DNA of 64,000 nucleotides from the NCBI RefSeq assembly GCF_019038435.1, contig NZ_JAGPOX010000035.1, forward strand, positions 1-64,000. Direction: 5' to 3'. Made by a program: the position numbers and the translations under genes. The notes beneath the pieces were generated by a model. That model saw only the letters and a list, made by a program, of their open reading frames with translations, did no database searches and was not told where the DNA came from. Below, piece by piece: positions 1-8,440 of this stretch (its first letter is position 1; every line of letters starts with the position of its first letter). The stretch comes from Nocardia alni. Lineage in GTDB: Bacteria > Actinomycetota > Actinomycetes > Mycobacteriales > Mycobacteriaceae.

Positions 1-146
1 CTGCGCTGCCCCCTACCCACCCCCTATTACGTTGTGACACACAAACTTTCCGGTCGCGTGTCGGAGCGTCGATTTTCCCGTTGATGTGCGGGAATGCCGG
101 ACCGTGATCGGTGATGGATCGTCACTCGGGATGATCTGTCACGGTG

Positions 147-731
147 TCAAGCGGGCAGGGCGGCGGTGCGAATGGCGTTGACAGCAGCCCGTATTCGCGT
201 GGCTACCGCGTCGGGGTCGGAAGCGTCGAGTTTGCCGTCCAGGTGCAGGAAGGCCAGGCCGTGGACCAGAGCCCAGACGGCTGTCGACAGCGGGTCCACG
301 GCGGAGTCGGGGGCCACCTGATGGACCAGGTTCGCGACGTATTCGCGGATCGCGGTGGTCGCGGCCTGGCGTTCGGGGCTGGTGGGGTCGCAGGGTTCGG
401 AGAACATCGCGCGGAACAGGGCGGGATGGTCGAGCGCGAAGCGGACGTAAGCGATCGCTACGTCGGATACGTCGTTCGAGTTGGTCGGGGTCGGATGGGC
501 CTCGGCCAGATATCCGGTCAATTCCCGGTAACCCTCGGCCGCGACCGCGGAGACCAGAGCGTCGCGGTCGGCGTAGTGGCGGTAGGGGGCGGTGGGCGAT
601 ACGCCCGCCCGACGCGCGACGGCGCGCAGGGACAGGGCGGCGCTGCCGTTCTCCTCCAGCAGCTCCCGTGCGGCGCGGACACAGGCCGCGCGCAGGTCAC
701 CGTGGTGGTACGTATCACCCGGCTTCGGCAT
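147..731 (-). CDS. TetR/AcrR family regulator with WHG-type C-terminal domain
   Basis: About 194 residues. The N-terminus (MPKPGDTYHHGDLR) leads into a TetR helix-turn-helix with the pattern SLRAVARRAGVSPTAPYRHY at about residues 34-53. The C-terminal half contains WALVHG, the tryptophan-histidine-glycine signature of WHG-type TetR ligand domains. The open frame extends further upstream, to 896, but the added residues are arginine-rich and unlike the family, whereas the ATG at 731 gives a normal TetR N-terminus and length; I therefore chose 731. The gene lies tail-to-start behind another TetR gene on the same strand, with a 161-bp gap that could hold its own promoter. TetR proteins usually repress nearby genes and themselves; the ligand and target cannot be read from sequence, and no enzyme gene follows it inside the window. 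Confidence 0.85.
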   Translation of the reverse strand: MPKPGDTYHHGDLRAACVRAARELLEENGSAALSLRAVARRAGVSPTAPYRHYADRDALVSAVAAEGYRELTGYLAEAHPTPTNSNDVSDVAIAYVRFALDHPALFRAMFSEPCDPTSPERQAATTAIREYVANLVHQVAPDSAVDPLSTAVWALVHGLAFLHLDGKLDASDPDAVATRIRAAVNAIRTAALPA

Positions 732-892
732 GACCCAACCCTCACCTATGTCGCCACTCGTACGCCTCACCGATGTAAGCGCCGTATACACCCTAACTCG
801 GCAGCGCAGGCCGGCTGCGCCCGGCGAACTGTTCGCGCCGTCGCGTCTGCGCCCGGCCACCCCGCACGCAGGGGGCGGGATGCGGCGCAGGC

Positions 893-1579
893 TCAACGCG
901 TGGGCGAAGCGCCTGCGCGAGCGAGTGTTCCGGCGATCGCCGTGGTGAGCGAATCCTGGAGGGTTTCAGCGAAGTCCATATGCATCGGCGCCAGGCTGGG
1001 GTCGGCCTGGTAGGCGGCGAGGACGCTGGCGGAATGGTGCGTGTGCCCCCACAGGGCGCCGGTGAGTATCAGGGCCGTGGCGCACAAGCGCCATGCGGCC
1101 TCGGCGTCCAGTTCCGGCAGGTGGCTGCCGACCAGCCCGGCCAGTGTGGTGTTGTTGTCGAACATCGCGCGCTTGTAGGCGGCGACGACCTCGACGGAGA
1201 TCTTCTGCCCCAGGACGCCGGCCTGTGAGCTGAGCAGGTCGCACAGCATCCGCTCCGGCACGAGCGAGCGGGTGAGGGTCGCGGCGATCCGGTCACCACG
1301 CTCGCCGGGCGCGGCGGCGGGGTCGATCTCGTCGGTCAGCCGGCCGGACAGCTCGGCCAGCCATCGCTTCATGGCGCGATCGAGGAGTTCCAGCAGGATT
1401 GCTTCGCGGGACTCGAAGTAGCGCAACACATTCGACTTGGCCAGGCAGGCCCGCCGACTCAATTCGTTGAGACTGACCTCGGCCGCGGGCATGGACTCGA
1501 GCATCGTGGAGGCGGTGTCCAGAATCGTCCGGCGCCGAATCTCCCGTTGCTCCTCGCTGCGCGCGCGCTGAAAAGGCAT
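893..1579 (-). CDS. TetR family regulator divergent from an SDR gene
   Basis: A 228-residue protein with an N-terminal TetR DNA-binding domain (SLNELSRRACLAKSNVLRYF at about residues 40-59) and a long helical ligand-binding domain of the class seen in many actinobacterial repressors. The ATG at 1579 is followed by a basic stretch (MPFQRARSEEQREIRRR) typical of TetR proteins. It diverges from the SDR gene at 1677; the 97 bp between them carry three copies of one palindrome (see 1593-1660). That arrangement strongly suggests this protein represses itself and the SDR and is released by a small molecule related to the SDR substrate. The inducer is unknown. The downstream TetR at 147-731 may be a separate unit. 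Confidence 0.88.
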   Translation of the reverse strand: MPFQRARSEEQREIRRRTILDTASTMLESMPAAEVSLNELSRRACLAKSNVLRYFESREAILLELLDRAMKRWLAELSGRLTDEIDPAAAPGERGDRIAATLTRSLVPERMLCDLLSSQAGVLGQKISVEVVAAYKRAMFDNNTTLAGLVGSHLPELDAEAAWRLCATALILTGALWGHTHHSASVLAAYQADPSLAPMHMDFAETLQDSLTTAIAGTLARAGASPTR

Positions 1580-1592
1580 GGGTTCATATTAC

Positions 1593-1660
1593 AGACCAAC
1601 GGTCTCTTGACAGCAGACCGCCGGTCTCTTACGGTGGCAGATACAAGAGACCGATGGTCT
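1593..1660. promoter_or_regulatory. Triple TetR operator, AGACCnnnGGTCT x3
   Basis: Three perfect inverted repeats of AGACC-nnn-GGTCT lie at 1593-1605 (spacer aac), 1615-1627 (gcc) and 1648-1660 (gat). Start-to-start distances are 22 and 33 bp, whole multiples of about 11 bp, so all three would face the same side of the helix. They fill the divergent promoter region between the TetR gene starting at 1579 and the SDR starting at 1677. The third site ends 16 bp before the SDR start codon, overlapping the zone expected for its -10 element or transcript start. Operator function is inferred from position, symmetry and repetition. Confidence 0.85.
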
Positions 1661-1676
1661 GTAATTAGGAGGAACC

Positions 1677-2579
1677 GTGAGCGAACAGTGGACCAGCGAT
1701 GACATCCCCGGCCAGCAGGGGCGGCTCGCCGTGGTCACCGGCGCGAACACCGGGCTGGGATTCGAGACCGCCCGGCTGCTCGCCGAGCACGGCGCGTCGG
1801 TGGTGCTGGCGGTGCGGAACATCGAGAAGGGAAAGAGCGCCCTGGCCCGCATCGCCGACGCCGTCCCCGGCGCCGACGTCACGCTCCAGCAACTCGATCT
1901 GGGCTCGCTGGACTCCGTCCGTGCCGCGGCGGACGCGCTGCGCGCCGATCATCCGAGGATTGATCTGCTGATCAACAACGCCGGAGTGATGTACCCGCCG
2001 AAGCAGGCGACCCAGGACGGGTTCGAGTTGCAGTTCGGCACAAACCATTTGGGGCACTTCGCCCTCACCGGACTACTGCTCGACCATATCCTGCCGGTGC
2101 CGGGCTCGCGGGTGGTGACGGTCAGTAGCGTCGGGCACCGCATCCTGGCCCGGATCAACTTCGAGGATCTCCAGTTCGAGAGGTCCTACAGCCGCGTTCG
2201 CGCGTACGGCCAATCCAAGCTGGCGAATCTGATGTTCACCTACGAATTGCAGCGTCGACTGTCCGGCAAGGACTCCACCATCGCGGTCGCCGCCCACCCC
2301 GGCGCCTCCGACACCGAACTGATGCGCAACATGCCCGCGTTCGTCGCCCCCTTCACGCCGCTGATCGGCCAGAGCCCGGCGATGGGCGCCCTGCCCACGC
2401 TGCGCGCCGCCACCGACCCCGCCGCGGTCGGCGGCCAATACTACGGCCCCAACGGTCTTTTCGAGAGCAGGGGCTACCCTACGGTGGTCAAGTCCAGCCG
2501 TCGGTCCCACGACGAATCCATCCAGCGACGCCTCTGGACGGTCTCGGAAGAACTGACCGGGGTCACCTTTCCGGTCTGA
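1677..2579 (+). CDS. Short-chain dehydrogenase/reductase (retinol dehydrogenase/WWOX-like)
   Basis: A 300-residue NAD(P)-dependent oxidoreductase. Visible SDR signatures are the cofactor-binding TGANTGLGFE near residue 21, the NNAGV motif near residue 99, and the catalytic YxxxK as YGQSK near residue 180, with a serine in the expected VTVSSVGH stretch. Length and motifs place it with the retinol dehydrogenase/protochlorophyllide reductase-like branch of SDRs; the actual substrate is unknown. Translation starts at a GTG at 1677, preceded by a strong ribosome site (AGGAGG about 4 bases upstream). It is divergent from a TetR gene and controlled, by inference, through the triple palindrome upstream. 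It ends 18 bp before the convergent mimR-type gene. Confidence 0.9.
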   Translation: MSEQWTSDDIPGQQGRLAVVTGANTGLGFETARLLAEHGASVVLAVRNIEKGKSALARIADAVPGADVTLQQLDLGSLDSVRAAADALRADHPRIDLLINNAGVMYPPKQATQDGFELQFGTNHLGHFALTGLLLDHILPVPGSRVVTVSSVGHRILARINFEDLQFERSYSRVRAYGQSKLANLMFTYELQRRLSGKDSTIAVAAHPGASDTELMRNMPAFVAPFTPLIGQSPAMGALPTLRAATDPAAVGGQYYGPNGLFESRGYPTVVKSSRRSHDESIQRRLWTVSEELTGVTFPV

Positions 2580-2597
2580 TCGTGGGTGGCGGCCCGG

Positions 2598-4358
2598 TCA
2601 GGCGATGCCGTAGTCCTTGATCTTGCGGTACATCGTCGCCCGGGAGATGCCCAGGGCACGCGCTGCGGCCGGTTTGTCCCCGTCGCTGTCCTGCAGACTG
2701 CGGACAATCGCGTCGCGTTCGAGTGCCTCCAGGCGGGTGAGGGTGCGCCGCGCCAGTGAATGGCATTCCGGCGGTAGTTTTTCCGCGGGGATCGTCCCGG
2801 ATCGCTGGCGAGTCAGGGTGTCGGACAGCACTTGTCGGAGCTGGGCGACGTTGCCCGGCCACGGCAGGCGGGTCAGCTGGCGGAATGCGGTGGGCGACAG
2901 ACGCACATCGGCATTGCGGGTGAGTTCGCGCAGCAGATGGGGTACCAGGTCGTCCAGATCGTCGATCCGATACCGCAGGGCGGGCACGGTCACGGTATGC
3001 ATGAAGAAGGGCAGCAGCAGCGCCTCGGCAGCAGAGGCGTGGGTGGCCGAATTCATGGTGGCCGCGATCCAGCCTCGGCCCGCGCAGGACTGCAGCACCG
3101 CCGAAATCGGCTCGACGATCGATGCGGGCAGCCGATCGATATCGGCGAGCACGATATCGAAGTCGTCCGCCGCGGTCGCCGCGGTCAGCGCGGCGAGAAT
3201 ATCCTCGGGAGAGGTGCGGCGCCCGGCGCGCAGCACCGGCACCGTCCGGTCGGGCCGCGTGTGGTGTGCGACCATTTCGGCAAGTTTCGCACGGCCCGAA
3301 CCGATTTCGCCATCGAGTGCCACCCACGCCCGGTCGCCGCAGCAGCGCTCGACCTGCTGGCAGCTGCGCCGCCAGGAGCTGCTGTGCCCGGCCAGGCCCG
3401 TGATCGGTGGGGCGTCCCGATGAACGGCGCCGTGCAACGCCGACTCGGCGACCAGGCCGACGTGGACGATCGCATCGATCCGATTGGGGCGCACACTGAT
3501 CTGCTCGGCCATCGCGACCTTCGCGGTCCGCCCGCTCGGCAGCACGCAGACCGCCGCGCCCGTGCGCCCCAGTCGGCGCAGATCCGACGCGTGCTCCAGC
3601 AGTACATTCTGATCACCGGCATCCAGAGCCCGCCGCAGATACCGGTTCATCAGCATGATGTCGTCGCCGACCGCGATCACGCCTGCCGGATAGCGGCGGC
3701 ATTGGCGCAGATACGCTTCCAGCAGCGCGGCCTCGGTCTCGGTGGCCAGCGCGCCCATCCGATCCTCGATCTGGCTGCCCGCCGTGCGAGCCAGGGCCAG
3801 TAGCAGCGGATCGGAACCGGTTGCCCAGCAGGTCAAGTCGAGCACACCGGCGACCTTGCCCGAGATCGGATCGCGGATCGGCGTTCCGGCACAGGCGAGT
3901 TGGCCCAGTGAGTCGAGGTAGTGCTCGCCGCCATGAATGAAGGTGGGCCGCCCGGTCTCCAGCGCGGTGCCGATACCGTTGGTGCCCACGAACTGTTCGG
4001 CGTAGCTGTAGCCGCGCGCCAACTGCACCTCGTCCAGCGCACGCATCATCACCGGTTCGGAGGCGACCCGTTCGAGCACCAGACCGTCGGCGGAGCTGAG
4101 GATGACGCTGACGGTGTGCGCGGCCAGATCCTCGGCCAGCTTGCGCACCACCGGCATCCCGGCGATCGCCAGCGGGGAGCCCGGATCGGGTTCGCGCAGG
4201 AAGTTCAGATCGACCCGGTCCGGATGCACGCGCAGGTCCATGGACCGATGCCACGAATCCAGGACGGTGGCGCCGACAACCGGTTCATCGGTGGACCCCT
4301 CTGCCAGGAACTGTGCACGGGCCTGACGGACCCGGACACTGCGATCGACTGCGCTCAT
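2598..4358 (-). CDS. mimR: GAF/AAA/Fis-type transcriptional activator of the monooxygenase operon (MimR/AcoR-like)
   Basis: About 586 residues. An N-terminal regulatory half with a GAF-like domain (including FVGTNGIGTALE and CAGTPIRDP) is followed by a reduced AAA+-like domain and a C-terminal Fis-type helix-turn-helix (AAARALGISRATMYRKI) at about residues 560-580. The AAA part is degenerate: the Walker A position reads GEIGSGRA, with arginine where the lysine belongs; the Walker B region reads LADID; and no GAFTGA loop is visible. Actinobacteria generally lack sigma-54, so this group is thought to act with other sigma factors. MimR-like proteins activate mimABCD in mycobacteria, and this gene diverges from the same operon with twin palindromes between them. 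A GTG at 4361 is an alternative start; I prefer the ATG at 4358 for its spacing from GAGG. Confidence 0.88.
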   Translation of the reverse strand: MSAVDRSVRVRQARAQFLAEGSTDEPVVGATVLDSWHRSMDLRVHPDRVDLNFLREPDPGSPLAIAGMPVVRKLAEDLAAHTVSVILSSADGLVLERVASEPVMMRALDEVQLARGYSYAEQFVGTNGIGTALETGRPTFIHGGEHYLDSLGQLACAGTPIRDPISGKVAGVLDLTCWATGSDPLLLALARTAGSQIEDRMGALATETEAALLEAYLRQCRRYPAGVIAVGDDIMLMNRYLRRALDAGDQNVLLEHASDLRRLGRTGAAVCVLPSGRTAKVAMAEQISVRPNRIDAIVHVGLVAESALHGAVHRDAPPITGLAGHSSSWRRSCQQVERCCGDRAWVALDGEIGSGRAKLAEMVAHHTRPDRTVPVLRAGRRTSPEDILAALTAATAADDFDIVLADIDRLPASIVEPISAVLQSCAGRGWIAATMNSATHASAAEALLLPFFMHTVTVPALRYRIDDLDDLVPHLLRELTRNADVRLSPTAFRQLTRLPWPGNVAQLRQVLSDTLTRQRSGTIPAEKLPPECHSLARRTLTRLEALERDAIVRSLQDSDGDKPAAARALGISRATMYRKIKDYGIA

Positions 4359-4402
4359 CACCGTTCACCTCGTACTTACTCCCGTGTGACAGACGCTACG
4401 CC

Positions 4403-4434
4403 GTCTCAGTGTGAGACAGGTCTCATCCTGAGAC
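4403..4434. promoter_or_regulatory. Twin palindromes GTCTCAnnnTGAGAC between mimR and mimA
   Basis: Two perfect 15-bp inverted repeats, GTCTCA-gtg-TGAGAC at 4403-4417 and GTCTCA-tcc-TGAGAC at 4420-4434, start 17 bp apart. They lie 68-99 bp upstream of the mimA start and just upstream of the divergent regulator gene. Tandem dyads at this distance fit an activator-binding array for the Fis-type regulator encoded at 2598-4358. I have no footprint evidence; the assignment rests on symmetry and position. Confidence 0.75.
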
Positions 4435-4501
4435 GCGCAGGCGACCATGATTCCGGTGTCATGAATCACAGCCCGGATGAACCGGCCTGGAGGAGGACAC
4501 C

Positions 4502-6154
4502 TTGAGCAGACAGAGTCTGAGCAAAGCCCACAAGAAGATCACCGAACTGTCCTGGGAACCGACCTTCGCGACGCCCGCCACGCGATTCGGTACCGACTAC
4601 AGCTTCGACAAGGCGCCCAAGAAGGATCCGCTCAAGCAGATCCTGCGCTCCTACTTCCCGATGGAAGAGGAAAAGGACAACCGCGTTTTCGGCGCGATGG
4701 ACGGCGCGATTCGCGGCAATATGTTCCGTCAGGTGCAGCAGCGCTGGATGGAATGGCAGAAGCTGTTCCTATCGATCATCCCGTTCCCGGAGATCTCCGC
4801 GGCACGGGCGATGCCCATGGCCATCGACGCGGTGCCGAATCCGCAGATCCACAACGGCCTGGCCGTGCAGATGATCGACGAGGTCCGGCACTCCACGATT
4901 CAGATGAACCTCAAGCGGCTCTACATGAATCACTACATCGACCCGGCCGGATTCGATATCAGCGAGAAGGGCTTCGCCAACAACTACGCCGGAACCATCG
5001 GCCGTCAGTTCGGCGAGGGATTCATCACCGGCGACGCCATCACCGCGGCCAACATCTATCTGACCGTGGTCGCCGAAACCGCCTTCACCAACACCCTTTT
5101 CGTGGCCATGCCCTCGGAGGCCGCGGCCAACGGCGACTATCTGCTGCCGACGGTGTTCCACTCGGTGCAGTCCGACGAATCGCGGCACATCTCCAATGGC
5201 TATTCGATCCTGCTGATGGCCCTGGCCGACGAGCGCAACCGCCAACTGCTGGAACGGGATCTGCGCTACGCGTGGTGGAACAACCACTGTGTGGTCGACG
5301 CCGCGATCGGCACCTTCATCGAGTACGGCACCAAGGACCGCCGCAAGGACCGCGACAGCTACGCCGAGATGTGGCGACGCTGGATCTACGACGACTATTA
5401 CCGCAGCTACCTGATCCCGCTGGAGAAGTACGGGCTGAAGATTCCGCACGATCTGGTGGAGGAGGCGTGGAACCGCATCGTGCACAAGGGCTATGTGCAC
5501 GAGGTCGCGCAGTTCTTCGCCACCGGCTGGCCGGTCAACTACTGGCGCATCGACCCGATGACCGACACGGACTTCGAATGGTTCGAGGAGAAGTACCCCG
5601 GCTGGTACAACAAATACGGCAAGTGGTGGGAAAACTACAACCGGCTGCGCTACCCCGGTAAGAACAAGCCGATCGCGTTCGAGGATGTGGACTACCAGTA
5701 TCCGCACCGGTGCTGGACGTGCATGGTGCCGTGCCTGATTCGCCCGGACATGGTCACCGAGAAGGTCGACGGCCAGTGGCGTACCTACTGCTCGGAAACC
5801 TGCGCCTGGACCGACATCAAGGCCTTCCGCCCCGAGTACGAGGGCAGGCCGACACCGAATATGGGGCGGCTGACCGGATTCCGGGAATGGGAGACCCTGC
5901 ACCACAACGAGGATCTCGCCGACATCATCGCCAAGCTCGGCTATGTGCGCGACGACGGCAAGACGCTCATCCCGCAGCCGCATCTGGATCTGGACGACGA
6001 GAAGAAGCTGTGGACGCTGGACGACGTGCGCGGCATCACCTTCCAGAGCCCGAACGTGCTGCTGAACGAGATGTCGGACGCCGAGCGGGCGGCGCATATC
6101 GCCGCCTACACCGCCGGTGGCCCCGGCGGGCGGCCCGCCCGGACACCCGCCTGA
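4502..6154 (+). CDS. mimA: Propane/acetone monooxygenase, hydroxylase large (alpha) subunit
   Basis: A 550-residue soluble di-iron monooxygenase alpha subunit that binds the active-site iron pair and oxidises short alkanes, acetone or phenol-type substrates in the Mim/Prm family. Expected ligands are all visible: E97 in PEISAAR, E127 and H130 in DEVRH, E192 in AETAF, and E226 and H229 in DESRH. The C-terminal region carries a Cys-rich segment (HRCWTCMVPCL, YCSETC). Translation appears to start at TTG 4502, preceded by GGAGGAGGAC; the resulting N-terminus (MSRQSLSKAH) matches my memory of mycobacterial MimA and rhodococcal PrmA. It heads the operon mimA-B-C-D-amidohydrolase-MIP18-ADH-GroEL. 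Whether propane or another compound is the natural substrate cannot be read here. Confidence 0.96.
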   Translation: MSRQSLSKAHKKITELSWEPTFATPATRFGTDYSFDKAPKKDPLKQILRSYFPMEEEKDNRVFGAMDGAIRGNMFRQVQQRWMEWQKLFLSIIPFPEISAARAMPMAIDAVPNPQIHNGLAVQMIDEVRHSTIQMNLKRLYMNHYIDPAGFDISEKGFANNYAGTIGRQFGEGFITGDAITAANIYLTVVAETAFTNTLFVAMPSEAAANGDYLLPTVFHSVQSDESRHISNGYSILLMALADERNRQLLERDLRYAWWNNHCVVDAAIGTFIEYGTKDRRKDRDSYAEMWRRWIYDDYYRSYLIPLEKYGLKIPHDLVEEAWNRIVHKGYVHEVAQFFATGWPVNYWRIDPMTDTDFEWFEEKYPGWYNKYGKWWENYNRLRYPGKNKPIAFEDVDYQYPHRCWTCMVPCLIRPDMVTEKVDGQWRTYCSETCAWTDIKAFRPEYEGRPTPNMGRLTGFREWETLHHNEDLADIIAKLGYVRDDGKTLIPQPHLDLDDEKKLWTLDDVRGITFQSPNVLLNEMSDAERAAHIAAYTAGGPGGRPARTPA

Positions 6155-6159
6155 AAGAC

Positions 6160-6223
6160 GGCCGGACCGCCTCCGGCCTGCCCGGTGGCGGCAGCGAGAC
6201 GCACGCACGCCCCGCCACCGGGC
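6160..6223 (+). promoter_or_regulatory. Two intercistronic hairpins between mimA and mimB
   Basis: The 89-bp gap after mimA holds two inverted repeats. The first is GGCCGGA/TCCGGCC with a 5-base loop at 6160-6178. The second is a perfect 12-bp stem, GCCCGGTGGCGG at 6180-6191 with its complement at 6212-6223, around a 20-base loop. The rest of the operon is tightly packed, so these look like RNA structures that protect the mimA transcript or partly terminate before the reductase gene, giving more hydroxylase than reductase. The function is inference. Confidence 0.6.
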
Positions 6224-6243
6224 CCCGCAGAAACGAGAGTCCC

Positions 6244-7293
6244 ATGGGTGACACCCACCGCATCCGATTCGATCCGGTCGACCTCGAAATCGACGTGGAC
6301 GAACAGGAGACTGTCCTGGATGCCGCTTTCCGGCAGGGCATTTCGCTGATGCACGGCTGCCGTGAGGGGCAGTGCTCGGCCTGTAAGTCGTTCCTGCTCG
6401 ACGGCGACGTGCAGATGGACCGCTATTCCACCTTCGCGCTGGCCGACTACGAGAGCGAGGAAGGCTATGTGCTGCTGTGCAAGACGCACGTCTACAGCGA
6501 TTGCACCATAGAGCTGATCAACTTCGACGAGGACGAGCTGCACAATGCCGTTCCGCTGCAACAGGTCCGGACTCGAATCACGGCGCTGACCCGGTTGACG
6601 CCCGACATCGTCTCGCTCGAGCTCACGCCGGTCGAGCCCGGGAACTACACCTTCAAACCCGGCCAGTACTCCGAGGTGCTGATTCCCGGTACCGACGAGC
6701 ACCGGTCGTTCTCCATGGCGACGACCCCCTCGGCAGACGGCATCGAGTTCATCATCAAATGCTATGCGGGCGGACGCTTCTCAGCGCTGCTGACCGATGG
6801 TCTCGGCGTCGGGGACGAGCTGACGCTGCGCGGCCCGTACGGGTCGTTCACCATCAAACCCGGCCAGGTTCGCGACATCGTCTGCATCGGCGGCGGCGCG
6901 GGGATGGCGCCGATCCTGTCGCTGCTGCGACACCTGGCCGAGACCGGCAGCACGCGGGCCGTGCGGTTCTACTACGGGGCGCGCACCGCGGGCGACCTGT
7001 TCTACCTGCCCGAGATCATCGAGCTCGGAGGCAGTCTGCCCGAATTCCGCTTCGTGCCCGCGCTGTCGCAGGACACCACCGCCGACTGGCCCCGGATGGG
7101 GGTCATCGAGGGCGATTTCGGCTTCGTCACCGACGTGGTCGGCCGGCGCGAGACCGACCTGGAGGACACCGACGTCTATCTGTGCGGCCCACCGCCCATG
7201 GTCGACGCCGCACTCGCGCTGCTGGACGGCAAAGGCGTTGCCCGCGAACGCATCCATTTCGACAAGTTCACCACCGCGGTCACCGAACACTGA
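6244..7293 (+). CDS. mimB: Propane/acetone monooxygenase reductase component
   Basis: A 349-residue NADH-dependent electron-transfer protein. The N-terminal ferredoxin domain has plant-type [2Fe-2S] cysteines C39, C44, C47 and C79 (CREGQCSAC, then LLCK). It is followed by an FAD-binding domain with RSFSMATTP and a C-terminal NAD-binding domain with GGGAGMAPILS and YLCGPPPM. It passes electrons from NADH to the hydroxylase encoded by mimA and mimC. The ATG at 6244 is chosen because the ferredoxin domain begins directly after it; the open frame continues upstream without family character. Its ribosome site (ACGAGAG) is weak compared with mimA, which, with the hairpins just upstream, fits lower expression of the reductase. 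Confidence 0.95.
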   Translation: MGDTHRIRFDPVDLEIDVDEQETVLDAAFRQGISLMHGCREGQCSACKSFLLDGDVQMDRYSTFALADYESEEGYVLLCKTHVYSDCTIELINFDEDELHNAVPLQQVRTRITALTRLTPDIVSLELTPVEPGNYTFKPGQYSEVLIPGTDEHRSFSMATTPSADGIEFIIKCYAGGRFSALLTDGLGVGDELTLRGPYGSFTIKPGQVRDIVCIGGGAGMAPILSLLRHLAETGSTRAVRFYYGARTAGDLFYLPEIIELGGSLPEFRFVPALSQDTTADWPRMGVIEGDFGFVTDVVGRRETDLEDTDVYLCGPPPMVDAALALLDGKGVARERIHFDKFTTAVTEH

Positions 7294-7309
7294 AAGTGAG
7301 TACCGACAG

Positions 7310-8440
7310 ATGAGCGCATCCACCGCCGAACACGCGGCCCAGCCCAAAGCGCCACGCAGCTTCCCCAAGCCGCAGTTCACCGACGCCGAGGCCGGCGCGC
7401 TGGAGTTCCCGAGCTCGAACAGCCGCTCCTACAACTACTTCCAGCCCGCCAAGCTGCGGGCCACCACCTACGAGGACGTCACCTTCGACGTGCAGCCCGA
7501 TCCGGACCGGCACCTCACGCAGGGCTGGATCTACGGATTCGCCGACGGCCCGGGCGGCTACCCGCAGGAGTGGACCGCCCTGAAGGCCACGGACTGGCAT
7601 CGCTTCCGCGACCCGAACGAGGAGTGGGAGCAGACGATCTACCGCAACAACGCCAATGTGGTGCGGCAGACCCAGCAGAATCTCGACAACGCCAAACTGG
7701 CCTCGGCCTACGAGTCCTGGGCGCCGAGCTGGGTGCGGTTCATCGAACGCCATCTGGGCGCCTGGATGCATGCGGAGAACGGCCTGGGCCTGCATGTGTT
7801 CACCGCCGTGCAGCGCTCCGGTCCGACCAACATGATCAATAACGCGGTCGCGGTGAACAGCGCGCACAAGCTGCGTTTCGCCCAGGATCTGGCGCTGTAC
7901 AATCTGGACCTCAGCGAATCGCTGTCCGGCTTCGACGGTTCGGTGCACCGCACGGTGTGGCACGAGGATCCGGTGTGGCAGGGCGTGCGCCGCAACGTCG
8001 AACTGCTCACCGCCGCAGGCGATTGGGCCGAGGCGGTCTTCGCCACCAACATCGTCTACGAACAGTTGGTGGGCGTGCTGTTCCGCAGCCACCTGGTGAT
8101 GCAGATCTCCGCCCGCAACGGCGATTACGTGACCCCCGCACTGGTCGGCTCCGGCGAACACGACTACAACCGCGACCTGGCCTACACCCGGGCGCTGTTC
8201 ACCCAGCTCGCCCACGACGACCGGCACGGCCCGCACAACCGGGAGGTCATGCACCGGTGGCTGGCCACCTGGGCGCCGCTGAGCCTGGCCGCGGCCCGTG
8301 AGCTGCAACCGATCTGGTCGCAGCCGCAGGAGCGCACGGTGCCGTTCGCGCAGTCGTTCGAGGCCGCGAAGGCCGGACTGCGCTCCGTGCTGGCCGATCT
8401 CGGCCTGGAATTCGATCTCGATCAGCAGAAGGAGTCCTGA
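7310..8440 (+). CDS. mimC: Propane/acetone monooxygenase, hydroxylase small (beta) subunit
   Basis: A 376-residue beta subunit of the soluble di-iron monooxygenase. It has the alpha-subunit-related ferritin-like helical fold but lacks the full iron-ligand set, as expected for beta subunits, which are structural. The sequence shows the family pattern SSNSRSYNYFQPAKL near the N-terminus and NMINNAVAVNSAHKLRFAQD in the core. I place the start at ATG 7310 (MSASTAEHAA), 16 bp after the reductase stop; upstream in-frame residues overlap mimB and are not family-like. The stop overlaps the next ATG (ATGA), indicating translational coupling with the coupling-protein gene. Confidence 0.94.
   Translation: MSASTAEHAAQPKAPRSFPKPQFTDAEAGALEFPSSNSRSYNYFQPAKLRATTYEDVTFDVQPDPDRHLTQGWIYGFADGPGGYPQEWTALKATDWHRFRDPNEEWEQTIYRNNANVVRQTQQNLDNAKLASAYESWAPSWVRFIERHLGAWMHAENGLGLHVFTAVQRSGPTNMINNAVAVNSAHKLRFAQDLALYNLDLSESLSGFDGSVHRTVWHEDPVWQGVRRNVELLTAAGDWAEAVFATNIVYEQLVGVLFRSHLVMQISARNGDYVTPALVGSGEHDYNRDLAYTRALFTQLAHDDRHGPHNREVMHRWLATWAPLSLAAARELQPIWSQPQERTVPFAQSFEAAKAGLRSVLADLGLEFDLDQQKES

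Noticed and set aside
1..146. Possible gene or promoter at the window's left edge
   Set aside because: Too short, no reading frame with family features, and no symmetric site that I would defend.
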